Assembly (NCBI GenBank): GCA_041655055.1
Contig: JBBAGE010000007.1
Location: 1 to 33,832 of the forward strand
Direction of reading: 5' to 3'
From: JBBAGE01 sp041655055
Lineage (GTDB): Bacteria > Pseudomonadota > Alphaproteobacteria > Rhodobacterales > Rhodobacteraceae
Length of the DNA: 33,832 nt
The position numbers and the translations under genes are program-made. The notes under the pieces were generated by a model that made no database searches, had not been told where the DNA came from, and saw only the letters and a program-made list of their open reading frames with translations. Of the stretch, positions 22,641 to 30,968 are shown in pieces (the stretch's first letter is position 1; every line of letters begins with the position of its first letter).

Positions 22641-23855
22641 ATGAGCACTTCGATGACAAACGACGAAATCCGCGCCGAAGTCCGGGCCTGGCTTGACGAA
22701 AACTGGACGGCGGAATGGAAAGCCAAGGCGTCGATCCACGGCAAAAGCGCCTTTGACAAACATGACGATGGCGGCTGGGGGATCATCGTGCGTGATGCCC
22801 TCTGGGCCGCCCCAAGCTGGCCGGTCGAGCATTTCGGCCGTGGCTGGACCAAAGAGCAATCCGAAATCGTGGCCGAGGAATTCGCCCGCGTCGGCGCGCC
22901 CGGATCGGATCAAGACCGCCTCAGCCTTTATGGCAACACGATCCTGACCTTTGGCACGGATGAGCTGAAGGCAGAAATGCTGCCCCGGCTGCTGACCACC
23001 AATTCCGAAGGCGGGATTCGCGTCTGCCTGCTTTATTCGGAACCGGGTTCGGGTTCTGACCTCGCATCGGTGCGCACGCGCGGCGAACGCCAGGGGGATG
23101 AATGGATCATCAATGGCCAGAAAGTCTGGACCTCGGGGGCCAAGGATGCCGATTACGGCATGTTGCTGTGCCGCACCGATTGGGATGTGCCCAAGCACAA
23201 GGGGATGACCTTCTTCTTTTTCCCGATGTTGCAGGATGGTGTGGATATTCGTCCGATCCATCAGGTCACCGGCGAATCGCATTTCAACGAAGTGTTCCTC
23301 GATGATTGCCGCGTGCCGCATATGAACATGTTGGGCCGCGAGGGCGAAGGCTGGAAAGTTCTGCAAACGGCGCTTGCCTATGAGCGTCTGATCATGGGCG
23401 AAGCCTCGTCGGCTGCGGATAACACGATCGACATGATCGATATGGCCCGCAAGGCAGGCAATCTGAACGATCCGATCTTGCGTCAGGACATCGCCCGCGC
23501 GATGGCTTTGCGTGCCGTGAACCAGTTGAACATGGACCGCGCCACCGCCGATATGCAGCAGGGCACATCTTCGCCGCTGATGTCGATGGGCAAGTTGTCC
23601 ATGTCGCGGATCTTGCATGGCGAAGCGCGTGTTGCCACCGCGATCCTCGGGGCCAAAAGCATGCTGACCGGTGCGGATAACCCCGACGAAAACCGGATCA
23701 ACCGTCTGATGTTCCTTGCCTATATGACATCGATCGGTGGGGGCAGCGACCAGATCCAGCGTAACATCATCGCCGAGCGTGTGCTGGGCCTGCCGCGCGA
23801 AATCGAGATGGACCGCGATATTCCCTTCCGCGAATCGCGCGCGGTCAAGGGCTGA
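22641..23855 (+). CDS. Acyl-CoA dehydrogenase (possible alpha-type subunit)
   Basis: A 404-residue FAD enzyme that introduces a double bond into an acyl-CoA. Motifs include LLYSEPGSGSDLASVRTRG (FAD and substrate contacts), WIINGQKVWTSGAKDADY in the beta domain, and the C-terminal SIGGGSDQIQRNIIAERVLGLPRE. These are standard for FadE17/FadE26-like members that work on branched or ring-side-chain substrates. ATG 22641 has a GAGGGGGA ribosome site; the longer open frame upstream overlaps the first dehydrogenase and is not used. A double hairpin terminator follows. Confidence 0.9.
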   Translation: MSTSMTNDEIRAEVRAWLDENWTAEWKAKASIHGKSAFDKHDDGGWGIIVRDALWAAPSWPVEHFGRGWTKEQSEIVAEEFARVGAPGSDQDRLSLYGNTILTFGTDELKAEMLPRLLTTNSEGGIRVCLLYSEPGSGSDLASVRTRGERQGDEWIINGQKVWTSGAKDADYGMLLCRTDWDVPKHKGMTFFFFPMLQDGVDIRPIHQVTGESHFNEVFLDDCRVPHMNMLGREGEGWKVLQTALAYERLIMGEASSAADNTIDMIDMARKAGNLNDPILRQDIARAMALRAVNQLNMDRATADMQQGTSSPLMSMGKLSMSRILHGEARVATAILGAKSMLTGADNPDENRINRLMFLAYMTSIGGGSDQIQRNIIAERVLGLPREIEMDRDIPFRESRAVKG

Positions 23856-23865
23856 TGCGATACTG

Positions 23866-23922
23866 TGCCGCCCCGTTTCATGGGGCGGCAAAACAAAAGC
23901 CGGGCGAAATGCCCGGCTTTTT
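23866..23922. terminator. Double hairpin, second one bidirectional
   Basis: TGCCGCCCC/GGGGCGGCA (23866-23890) is followed by AAAAGCCGGGC/GCCCGGCTTTT (23895-23921) and a further T. The second stem is flanked by A- and T-runs and can terminate both the dehydrogenase operon and the convergent bacterioferritin gene. Confidence 0.8.
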
Positions 23923-23940
23923 CATGCGCGACGGCGGGTG

Positions 23941-24423
23941 TTATTCTTCGTCGAATTTCGACGCATTCAGCAGGGCATAGCGTTCGGCGCCCAGCCGGTC
24001 ATGCAACGAAATCTGGGTTTCCAGAAAATCGATATGGCCTTCTTCATCGGCCAGCAATTCGTCAAACAGCGCCATCGACACGTAATCGCCCACCTGATCG
24101 CAATAGGCGCGCGCTTCCTTGTAAAGCCGCTGCGCATCCAGTTCGGCCGCCAGATCGCATTCCAGTGTTTCGCGCGGGGTTTCGCCAATGCGCAGCGCGT
24201 CGAGCTTTTGCAGGTTGGGATGCCCGCCAAGCGTCAGGACACGCACGATCAGCTTGTCGGCATGATGCATTTCCTCGATGCTTTCTTCGCGGCTTTTGCG
24301 CGCCATCGCGCCAAGGCCCCAATCATCTTGCAGCCGGTAATGCACCCAATACTGGCTCACAGCCGTCAACTCGCTGCGGATCGCACTGTTCAGGTATTCG
24401 ATTACTTTCTTGTCGCCGTTCAT
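23941..24423 (-). CDS. bfr: Bacterioferritin
   Basis: A 160-residue iron-storage protein that assembles into a 24-mer shell with haem at the dimer interface. All landmark residues align with E. coli numbering: haem ligand Met52, and ferroxidase ligands Glu18, Glu51, His54, Glu94, Glu127 and His130, in ESIEEMHHADKLI and LLADEEGHIDF. Start ATG 24423 has AAGGAT upstream. The partner ferredoxin gene bfd lies immediately upstream and its frame runs 101 bases into bfr. The distal end is closed by a shared terminator. Confidence 0.96.
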   Translation of the reverse strand: MNGDKKVIEYLNSAIRSELTAVSQYWVHYRLQDDWGLGAMARKSREESIEEMHHADKLIVRVLTLGGHPNLQKLDALRIGETPRETLECDLAAELDAQRLYKEARAYCDQVGDYVSMALFDELLADEEGHIDFLETQISLHDRLGAERYALLNASKFDEE

Positions 24424-24664
24424 CGGGTGTATCCTTGTTTAGACCACGGCGCAGGCCGCGGAGATGGAGGGGAACCTCCAGATTCTCATTTTGTCGCATG
24501 GTTGACAAGAACACGGGCATACAAGATCCGCAATCCGCAGCTTTTCCCAGCGCGCGATAAACTCGCCCCGGTGTGATCAGCGATTGCGGATCGGCGGCGC
24601 GCAGCCAGTCTATCGCGCGATGCACATCGCGGTCGGTGATGTTTTGGCATTGACAAATGATCAT
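24323..24664 (-). CDS. bfd: Bacterioferritin-associated ferredoxin with an extended C-terminus
   Basis: A (2Fe-2S) protein that reduces bacterioferritin to release iron. The first 60 residues carry the Bfd cysteines: C4 and C6 in MIICQCQN and C45 and C48 in DCGSCMP, with the expected helical spacer. Bfd proteins are usually about 65-90 residues; this frame has 113, because the last third runs on over the start of bfr in another frame for 101 bases. The extra tail is polar and shows no motif. A GAAGGG site precedes ATG 24664. The 80 bases upstream (24665-24744) may hold the promoter, but no clear iron box was seen. Confidence 0.85.
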   Translation of the reverse strand: MIICQCQNITDRDVHRAIDWLRAADPQSLITPGRVYRALGKAADCGSCMPVFLSTMRQNENLEVPLHLRGLRRGLNKDTPDERRQESNRIPEQCDPQRVDGCEPVLGALPAAR

Positions 24665-24744
24665 GGCACGGCCCTTCGGCGGCTGGATTAGGCGTTAATT
24701 GACTGAAACGCTCGGGTTTGTCAATATCCACCCTGTCGCACCCC

Positions 24745-26136
24745 TTACCCGACGGTGAACTGGCCCATCATCCCACCGTCTTCGTGTTCCAGAATGTGGC
24801 AATGGAACATATAGGGCGCGGATTCATCGGCCACTTTGGTAAAGCGGGCGATGATTTCGGCCTCGTTCGGGACCAAAAGCACATCTTTCCAGCCGGTATT
24901 ATGCGCCTGTGGCGGACGGCCATTTTCGCTTAGCACCCGGAATTGCACGCCGTGGACGTGGAATGGATGCGGCAGCACCGTCGAGCGGATGATCCAGCGT
25001 TCCACCGCGCCCAGTTTGACGTGAAAATCAATGCGGTTATGGTCATAGGGTCGGCCATTGATGCCAAAACTGGCCGCCATGCCGCCCAACTGCCCCATGT
25101 CCAGCGTCAGATCGCGGGTGACGGTTTCACGGCCCAGCAAATCGGGCACCTCGGCATCGAGCGCGCCGGGCAGGGCAGTGATGCGCACCGGCAGGCTGGC
25201 ATCGGTGGCGAAATCGAGCACATGCAGCGGTGTCGCCGGATCGCTGATCAGCCGGGCCGTGCCGCCCGCGCTGAAATCCACCAGCACTTCGACCCGCTCG
25301 GCCGGCGCAAGGCGGATTTGCGTCACATCCAGCGCGGCGGGCAGAAAGCCGCCATCGGTTGCAAACAGATGCATCGGTCGGTTATCGGTAAAGGCAAGGT
25401 TAAGCGTGCGCGCATTCGACGCGTTCAGCATCCGCAACCGCACCAGCCCCTTGGGGACGGCGGCCACCGCGCCCATCTGGCCATTGACGATCATCCGGCT
25501 GCCGATGAATCCATTCATCAAATCATTATTCGACGGCTGATAGACCATCTGCCCTTGATGCCCGAACCGGCGATCTTGCAGCACCAGCGACAGATCATCG
25601 ATTCCATAGGCAGAGGGCAACCCGCGCTGATCATCGCGCCCGTCGCTAAGATGCAGCAAACCCGCCAGGCCGTGATAGACCTGCGCCGCCGTGCGCCGGT
25701 GGGCATGCGAATGATACCAAAGCGTTGCGGGCGGTTGGTCAAAGGTAATCTCGGGCGTCCATGTATCGCCCGGCCTGATCGCCAGATGCCCGCCGCCGTC
25801 ATGGATGCCGGGCACGATCGCCCCATGCCAATGCGCGGTGATATCCTCGTTCAGCGTATTCATCACCCGTGTCGCCACGGTGCTGTCATTATCCACCAGA
25901 ATCGTCGGGCCGAGATAGCTTTGATTGAACCCGACCGTGCGGCTCAGCCGCCCGCGCCCGAATGATGTGGCGCCCGCCATGGCGCGCAGATCGAGACGGC
26001 CGCTCGTGCGGGTATCAAGCAGCGGCGGCATGGTTAAGCGCGGCCCCTGCACCCCGGCCGCATGCACAGGGCGGGTGAATATGACGGGCGCCGCAAGGCT
26101 GGCAACGGCGGAGGCAATAAAATCACGTCTTTTCAT
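24745..26136 (-). CDS. Multicopper oxidase (CueO/SufI-like), Tat-exported
   Basis: A 463-residue periplasmic cupredoxin oxidase. The N-terminal KRRDFI with a hydrophobic stretch is a twin-arginine signal. Copper ligand motifs are complete: HWHG at 102-105, WYHSHAH at 140-146, HPFHVHG near 395, and HCHILEHEDGGMM at 445-457 with the type 1 Cys446, His451 and axial Met456, so it should be catalytically active and is not a SufI/FtsP pseudo-oxidase. The likely role is copper tolerance or metal (Cu+/Fe2+) oxidation. No obvious ribosome site precedes the ATG. It lies 18 bases after an MBL-fold hydrolase gene, probably in one operon. Confidence 0.9.
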   Translation of the reverse strand: MKRRDFIASAVASLAAPVIFTRPVHAAGVQGPRLTMPPLLDTRTSGRLDLRAMAGATSFGRGRLSRTVGFNQSYLGPTILVDNDSTVATRVMNTLNEDITAHWHGAIVPGIHDGGGHLAIRPGDTWTPEITFDQPPATLWYHSHAHRRTAAQVYHGLAGLLHLSDGRDDQRGLPSAYGIDDLSLVLQDRRFGHQGQMVYQPSNNDLMNGFIGSRMIVNGQMGAVAAVPKGLVRLRMLNASNARTLNLAFTDNRPMHLFATDGGFLPAALDVTQIRLAPAERVEVLVDFSAGGTARLISDPATPLHVLDFATDASLPVRITALPGALDAEVPDLLGRETVTRDLTLDMGQLGGMAASFGINGRPYDHNRIDFHVKLGAVERWIIRSTVLPHPFHVHGVQFRVLSENGRPPQAHNTGWKDVLLVPNEAEIIARFTKVADESAPYMFHCHILEHEDGGMMGQFTVG

Positions 26137-26154
26137 GGTAATAAGAGCACTCGT

Positions 26155-27195
26155 TCACAGATTGGATGAATAGATGAACTGGTCCTTGATCAGGCTGCGC
26201 CCAGCCTCGCCCAAGGTGACAAGGTGGTTAAGATGGGCATGCGCCTCGGTCAGGCCCATCATAAGCTGAAATCCCGAAAGCTTGCGGCCAAACAGCACGA
26301 ACAACACATCGGCCGGGCGCTTGGGCCCCTCGCGCAGGGCAAGGCGCAGCGCATCCAGCCGGTCATGGTGATGGGCCGCGATTTCTTTGACCCGCCGCCC
26401 CACATTGCGCAACGCCGGCCCATGGCCCGGCAGGATCAGCATATCCGCAGGCGTATCGCGCATCCCGTCCAGAAAGGCGAAATAATCGCCCAGCGGATCG
26501 CCAAGAGGCGCATTTTGTTCCGTGCCGATATGCGGTGTGATCCGGGTCAGGATCTGGTCGCCGACAATGCCCACCTGCAGCGCGTCATTATAAAGCAGCG
26601 CCGGTGCCGGCGAATGCCCGCCGCCCGTGGCAATGCGCCAGTCGTGATCGCCGATGCGCAAGGTCTCGCCCGCGCGTAAATCGTGAAAGGTTTCGGGAAT
26701 GATGATCGGATCGGTGCGCGCATCGCCAAGGGCGCGGATCTGGGCGGCGCCTGCCTCGTCGATGCCAAGCATTTCCAGATGTGCCGCCATTTGCGCGGCG
26801 GATTCCGCATTCAGCCCGGTGAAATTGCGCGTCTGGTGCCATTCCACCGCGCTCATGTAAAGCGGCGCGTCGAAACGGTTTTGCAGCATATCGACCTGGC
26901 CGATATGGTCGGGATGGTGGTGGGTGCAGATGATTTTCGTCACGCCGCCGGGCAGGGCGTGTTTGATCATGAAATCCCACTGTTCGGTGGTATCGGTATC
27001 GGTAAACCCGGTATCGACAATCGCCCAGCCAACGCCATCGCGGATCACCCACACATTCACGCCCCCCATGGGCGCAAGCGGCGATACGATGCGCAGCCAG
27101 AACAGATCGGGCGCAACCTCAAGCAGTTCACCGCGTTGCGGCTGGCGGCCTTGGTCATGCAGATATAATTCGGGCGAAGGGGTCAGATCGGTCAT
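26155..27195 (-). CDS. MBL-fold metallo-hydrolase
   Basis: A 346-residue hydrolase with the metal motif THHHPDH at 91-97, further ligand regions GGGHSPAPALL and LPGHGPAL, and a C-terminal winged-helix-like segment of about 80 residues. The layout is glyoxalase II/LACTB2-like. The substrate is unknown. ATG 27195 has AGGTAAG upstream. It is followed at 18 bases by the multicopper oxidase gene and is divergent from clpP across 189 bp. It is not closely related in sequence to the shorter MBL protein at 2032. Confidence 0.85.
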   Translation of the reverse strand: MTDLTPSPELYLHDQGRQPQRGELLEVAPDLFWLRIVSPLAPMGGVNVWVIRDGVGWAIVDTGFTDTDTTEQWDFMIKHALPGGVTKIICTHHHPDHIGQVDMLQNRFDAPLYMSAVEWHQTRNFTGLNAESAAQMAAHLEMLGIDEAGAAQIRALGDARTDPIIIPETFHDLRAGETLRIGDHDWRIATGGGHSPAPALLYNDALQVGIVGDQILTRITPHIGTEQNAPLGDPLGDYFAFLDGMRDTPADMLILPGHGPALRNVGRRVKEIAAHHHDRLDALRLALREGPKRPADVLFVLFGRKLSGFQLMMGLTEAHAHLNHLVTLGEAGRSLIKDQFIYSSNL

Positions 27196-27313
27196 GGCTT
27201 ACCTGTGTGGCAGGCACCCGGCAGGGCCGCGCGCAAGGATGTGATTTGCGCGATCATTGCCCCGGCGGGGGCGGGACGCAATGGTTTTATGCTGCCCCGC
27301 CCCTTGCAGGCTT

Positions 27314-27343
27314 TTGTCGCTGTCACTAAGACTTTGGTAATAT
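27314..27343 (+). promoter_or_regulatory. Candidate sigma-70-like promoter for clpP
   Basis: TTGTCG (27314-27319) and TAATAT (27338-27343) are spaced by 18 bases, 41 bases before the clpP ATG. The -10 is good, the -35 weaker. No clear heat-shock (sigma-32) element was found. Confidence 0.35.
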
Positions 27344-27384
27344 CCAGGCGGCTATATGGTTTCAGACAAAGAGGCAGGCGAGAA

Positions 27385-28017
27385 ATGAAAGACCCGATTG
27401 ACACCTACATGAACACGCTCGTGCCCATGGTGGTCGAGCAAACAAGCCGCGGCGAACGCGCCTATGATATTTTTTCGCGTCTGCTGAAGGAACGGATCAT
27501 TTTCCTTAACGGGCCGGTGCATGACGGCATGTCGAGCCTGATCTGCGCGCAACTTCTGTTTCTTGAGGCGGAAAATCCGTCCAAGGAAATCGCGATGTAT
27601 ATCAACAGCCCCGGTGGCGTGGTCACCTCGGGCCTGTCGATCTATGACACGATGCAATATATCCGGCCCAAGATTTCGACGCTGGTGATCGGGCAGGCGG
27701 CCTCGATGGGGTCGCTTTTGCTGACGGCGGGCGAAAAAGGTATGCGGTTCTCGCTGCCCAATTCGCGGATCATGGTGCACCAGCCCTCGGGCGGGTATCA
27801 GGGGCAGGCCACGGATATCATGATCCATGCGCGCGAAACCCAAAAACTCAAAGACCGGCTGAATGGCATTTATGTCAAACATACCGGGCAGGATCTGCAA
27901 ACCGTTGTGGATGCGTTGGAACGCGACAATTTCATGTCGGCCGAGGATGCAAAGGAATGGGGTCTGATCGATGAAATTCTGGAAAGCCGCGCGGTGCCCG
28001 CGCCCTCTGCCAGCTAA
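27385..28017 (+). CDS. clpP: ATP-dependent Clp protease proteolytic subunit
   Basis: A 210-residue serine protease that forms a double heptamer and degrades proteins unfolded by ClpX or ClpA. The catalytic triad is visible: Ser107 in GQAASMGS, His132 in MVHQPSGG and Asp181 in ERDNFMS, with the same spacing as in E. coli. The frame extends far upstream to 27205, but ATG 27385, behind AGGCGAG, fits the family's start. clpX follows after 143 bp containing two hairpins. Confidence 0.97.
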   Translation: MKDPIDTYMNTLVPMVVEQTSRGERAYDIFSRLLKERIIFLNGPVHDGMSSLICAQLLFLEAENPSKEIAMYINSPGGVVTSGLSIYDTMQYIRPKISTLVIGQAASMGSLLLTAGEKGMRFSLPNSRIMVHQPSGGYQGQATDIMIHARETQKLKDRLNGIYVKHTGQDLQTVVDALERDNFMSAEDAKEWGLIDEILESRAVPAPSAS

Positions 28018-28040
28018 AGCGTGATCTGTGCCAGCGACAG

Positions 28041-28125
28041 CCGGGCGCAATTTGCCATTGTGCCCGGAAATAGCCTGCCCTAGACTCGGACCAAGTGTAA
28101 TGAACGGCGCGCGCCCCGGCGCGCG
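28041..28125 (+). terminator. Hairpins between clpP and clpX
   Basis: CCGGGCGCAA (28041-28050) pairs with TTGTGCCCGG (28058-28067). A second GC-only palindrome CGCGCGCC-CC-GGCGCGCG lies at 28108-28125. Neither has a T-tract; they may cause partial termination or separate clpP and clpX message levels. Confidence 0.45.
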
Positions 28126-28160
28126 ACACGATAGACGGGCCAGCGGCTCAGGGGAATCGA

Positions 28161-29429
28161 ATGGCAAATTCTTCCAGTAGTGACAGCAAGAACACTCTGT
28201 ATTGCTCATTTTGCGGCAAGAGCCAGCATGAAGTGCGCAAGCTGATCGCAGGGCCAACCGTATTCATCTGTGACGAATGCGTAGAGCTTTGCATGGATAT
28301 CATCCGCGAGGAAACCAAGACCTCGGGGCTGAAAGCATCCGAAGGGGTGCCCACGCCGCAGGAAATCTGCCGGGTGCTTGACGATTATGTGATCGGCCAG
28401 CATGCGGCGAAAAAGGTGCTCTCGGTTGCGGTGCATAACCATTACAAGCGGCTGAATCACGCGGCGAAATCGGGCAATGATATTGAACTGGCCAAGTCCA
28501 ATATCCTGCTGATCGGGCCGACCGGCACCGGCAAGACGCTTCTGGCGCAGACGCTGGCGCGCATCCTTGACGTGCCGTTCACCATGGCCGATGCCACCAC
28601 GCTGACCGAAGCCGGCTATGTCGGCGAGGATGTGGAAAACATCATCCTCAAACTGTTGCAGGCCAGCGAATATAATGTCGAACGCGCACAACGCGGCATC
28701 GTCTATATCGACGAGGTGGACAAGATCACCCGCAAGTCCGACAACCCCTCGATCACCCGCGATGTCTCGGGCGAGGGGGTGCAGCAGGCGCTGTTGAAAA
28801 TCATGGAAGGCACGGTCGCCTCGGTGCCGCCGCAGGGCGGGCGCAAACATCCGCAGCAAGAATTCCTGCAGGTGGATACGACCAACATCCTGTTCATCTG
28901 CGGCGGCGCGTTCGCGGGGCTTGAGAAAATCATCGCCCAGCGGGGCAAGGGCAGCGCCATCGGTTTCGGCGCCGATGTGAAAGACGAAGATACCCGCGGC
29001 GTGGGCGAGATGTTCGGCGATCTTGAACCCGAAGATTTGCTGAAATTCGGCCTGATCCCCGAATTTGTCGGCCGTCTGCCGGTGATTGCGACGCTGACCG
29101 ATCTGGACGAAGAATCGCTGGTCACCATCCTGACCGAGCCGAAAAACGCGCTGGTGAAACAATATCAGCGCCTGTTCGAACTCGAAGATGCCACGCTGAC
29201 CTTTACCGATGATGCCTTGCGCGCCATTGCCAAGCGGGCAATCAAACGCAAAACCGGCGCGCGGGGGCTGCGTTCGATCCTCGAAGATATCCTGCTCGAT
29301 ACGATGTTCGAGCTTCCGGGGATGGAAGGCGTGCGCGAAGTGGTGGTGAATGAGGAAGCCGTGACCTCGGATGCCAAACCGCTGATGATTTATGCCGATG
29401 CCAAGGCCGGCGAAGCAAGCGTGGGCTGA
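28161..29429 (+). CDS. clpX: ATP-dependent Clp protease ATP-binding subunit ClpX
   Basis: A 422-residue AAA+ unfoldase. The N-terminal zinc domain has C15, C18, C37 and C40 as in E. coli. Walker A GPTGTGKT spans 119-126, the pore loop GYVGED follows, Walker B is IVYIDEVDK, and PPQGGRKHPQQEF and the LIPEFVGRLP sensor region are intact. Start ATG 28161 has GGGGA upstream. The next gene begins two bases after its stop, so the downstream genes are probably co-transcribed. Confidence 0.98.
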   Translation: MANSSSSDSKNTLYCSFCGKSQHEVRKLIAGPTVFICDECVELCMDIIREETKTSGLKASEGVPTPQEICRVLDDYVIGQHAAKKVLSVAVHNHYKRLNHAAKSGNDIELAKSNILLIGPTGTGKTLLAQTLARILDVPFTMADATTLTEAGYVGEDVENIILKLLQASEYNVERAQRGIVYIDEVDKITRKSDNPSITRDVSGEGVQQALLKIMEGTVASVPPQGGRKHPQQEFLQVDTTNILFICGGAFAGLEKIIAQRGKGSAIGFGADVKDEDTRGVGEMFGDLEPEDLLKFGLIPEFVGRLPVIATLTDLDEESLVTILTEPKNALVKQYQRLFELEDATLTFTDDALRAIAKRAIKRKTGARGLRSILEDILLDTMFELPGMEGVREVVVNEEAVTSDAKPLMIYADAKAGEASVG

Positions 29430-29431
29430 AA

Positions 29432-29815
29432 ATGGGGATTTTGAACAAGATCCTGCGTCTGTTCACCTGGTGGGATGGGCAGACGCTCAATACCCAGTTC
29501 TTTACCTGGCGCAAAGGCATCCGTGTGGGCGAAGATGCCGCGGGCAATATTTTCTATCGCTCCGCCGATGGCAAGCGCCGCTGGGTGATCTATAACGGCG
29601 AGGCCGAGGCCAGCCGCATCAGCCCCGACTGGCATGGTTGGCTGCATCACACCTTTGATCTGCCGCCGACCAAGGCGCCGCTGCCGCGCAAGGATTGGGA
29701 AGAGCCGCATCAACCCAACCTGACCGGCACGGCGCAGGCCTATGTGCCCGCAGGCTCGATCCGGCGCGCGGCCCCGGTGGTGCGGCGCGATTACGAAGCC
29801 TGGACACCGGAATAG
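29432..29815 (+). CDS. NADH:ubiquinone oxidoreductase accessory subunit NDUFA12 (B17.2) family
   Basis: A 127-residue homologue of the mitochondrial complex I subunit NDUFA12, found in alphaproteobacteria. The family signature is clear: WRKGIRVGEDAAGNIFYRSADGKRRWVIYNGEAEASRISPDWHGWLHHT, with the C-terminal PNLTGTAQAYVP. It binds the peripheral arm of complex I. The start is two bases after clpX, and the end is four bases before the DUF2155 gene. Confidence 0.95.
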   Translation: MGILNKILRLFTWWDGQTLNTQFFTWRKGIRVGEDAAGNIFYRSADGKRRWVIYNGEAEASRISPDWHGWLHHTFDLPPTKAPLPRKDWEEPHQPNLTGTAQAYVPAGSIRRAAPVVRRDYEAWTPE

Positions 29816-29819
29816 GGCG

Positions 29820-30332
29820 ATGATGCGGCATCTCATCGGCGCGCTGGGGCTTGCAATGCTTGCATCGCCGCTTGTGGCGCAGGATGGCGGCTTTTTGCCC
29901 GATGGCTCGTTCATTCCGGATGAAGAACTGCTGACACCGTCTGACGAAGGCGTGCTGACGCTCGAAGAATTGCAAAACCTGCCGCGGGGCAGCGAACGCG
30001 AACTGCGCGATATCATCACGCAGACGCAGGAAACCGTGGCCAAAGCCGGCAGCGCCGAGGTGCGGGCATTGGACAAGATCACCGGCATCGTTTCGGATAT
30101 TTCCGTCGATGTGGGGGAAACGGCGCGTTTCGGCCGGATTGACATCACGCTGGGCGAATGCCGCTATCCCGAAAACAACCCCGCGGGCGAGGCCTATGTT
30201 TACCTTGTCATCCGATTGTCAGGGCAGGAAGAACCGGCCTTTTCCGGCTGGATGCTGGCCTCGTCACCCGCGCTTAATGCGTTGGATCATGCCCGCTATG
30301 ATGTTTGGGCGTTGCGCTGCATCACGTCATAG
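29820..30332 (+). CDS. DUF2155 domain-containing exported protein
   Basis: A 170-residue protein with a short Sec signal peptide (cleavage near PLVAQDG, about residue 21) and a C-terminal DUF2155 domain: ALDKITGIVSDISVDVGETARFG, a cysteine in LGECRYP, FSGWMLASSP and YDVWALRC. The two cysteines may pair in the periplasm. The function is unknown; the position after NDUFA12 and next to aat is typical of alphaproteobacteria. Two consecutive ATG codons at 29820 and 29823 are possible starts. The final 37 bases overlap the end of aat on the other strand. Confidence 0.88.
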   Translation: MMRHLIGALGLAMLASPLVAQDGGFLPDGSFIPDEELLTPSDEGVLTLEELQNLPRGSERELRDIITQTQETVAKAGSAEVRALDKITGIVSDISVDVGETARFGRIDITLGECRYPENNPAGEAYVYLVIRLSGQEEPAFSGWMLASSPALNALDHARYDVWALRCITS

Positions 30333-30925
30333 GGTGACTGGATCAACGGCCGGGTCAGATCCGCGGGGGTGGCAATAGCATCCGCAAGCCGCACGCGATA
30401 TTCGGCTCGGGGGATTTCGATCGCGCCAAGGCGGGCCAGATGCGGGGTAATGAACTGCGTGTCAAACAGCATGAATCCCGTCAGCCGCAGCCGGTCGATC
30501 AGATAGGCGAGGGCGATTTTTGAGGCATCCGTGCGATGTGAAAACATGCTTTCGCCAAAAAACGCCGCACCAATTGCCACGCCGTAAACGCCGCCGACAA
30601 GGATGTTATCTTCCCAGACCTCGATCGAATGGGCATGGCCGGCGCGATGCAGCGCCAGATAAAGGGTTAAAATCTGGTCGTTGATCCAAGTTTCTGGCCG
30701 CGCGGCACAACTGCGCAAGACGCCCTCAAAATCGCGATTGAGTGTGACGGAATAGGGCGCCGACAGGATTCGCTTGCGCAGCGAGCGCGAGATGTGAAAG
30801 CTATCGAGCGGGAAAATGCCGCGAAACTTCGGATCGAGCCAGAAGATTTCCGGATCGTCGCGGCTTTGGGCCATCGGGAAAATGCCAGATGCATAGGCGC
30901 GCAGCAGGTGATGCGTGTTCAACAT
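30296..30925 (-). CDS. aat: Leucyl/phenylalanyl-tRNA--protein transferase
   Basis: A 209-residue enzyme that attaches Leu or Phe to proteins with N-terminal Arg or Lys, marking them for ClpS-ClpAP. Family motifs are YASGIFPMAQ at the start, FWLDPKFRGIFPLD, GGVYGVAIGAAFFGESMFSH, DASKIALAYLI, and LFDTQFITPHLARLGA. It lacks the approximately 30-residue N-terminal extension of E. coli Aat, as is usual in this group. It follows accC by 43 bp on the same strand. Its 3' end overlaps DUF2155 by 37 bp. Confidence 0.95.
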   Translation of the reverse strand: MLNTHHLLRAYASGIFPMAQSRDDPEIFWLDPKFRGIFPLDSFHISRSLRKRILSAPYSVTLNRDFEGVLRSCAARPETWINDQILTLYLALHRAGHAHSIEVWEDNILVGGVYGVAIGAAFFGESMFSHRTDASKIALAYLIDRLRLTGFMLFDTQFITPHLARLGAIEIPRAEYRVRLADAIATPADLTRPLIQSPYDVMQRNAQTS

Positions 30926-30968
30926 GCCAAGGCAGGGCGCGCCGCGTCAGACGCGCCCCCGAACCGCT

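Noticed and set aside
24943..25965. Plus-strand open frame opposite the multicopper oxidase
   Set aside because: The oxidase has all copper ligands and a Tat signal; the antisense product shows only low-complexity basic sequence.
27196..27384. Heat-shock (sigma-32) promoter upstream of clpP
   Set aside because: No CTTGAA/CCCCAT-like pair at the right spacing was found; only a sigma-70-like pair could be proposed.
28108..28125. GC-only palindrome before clpX as a protein operator
   Set aside because: Simple CG-repeat composition makes a chance or hairpin origin more likely than a specific site; kept only as a hairpin.
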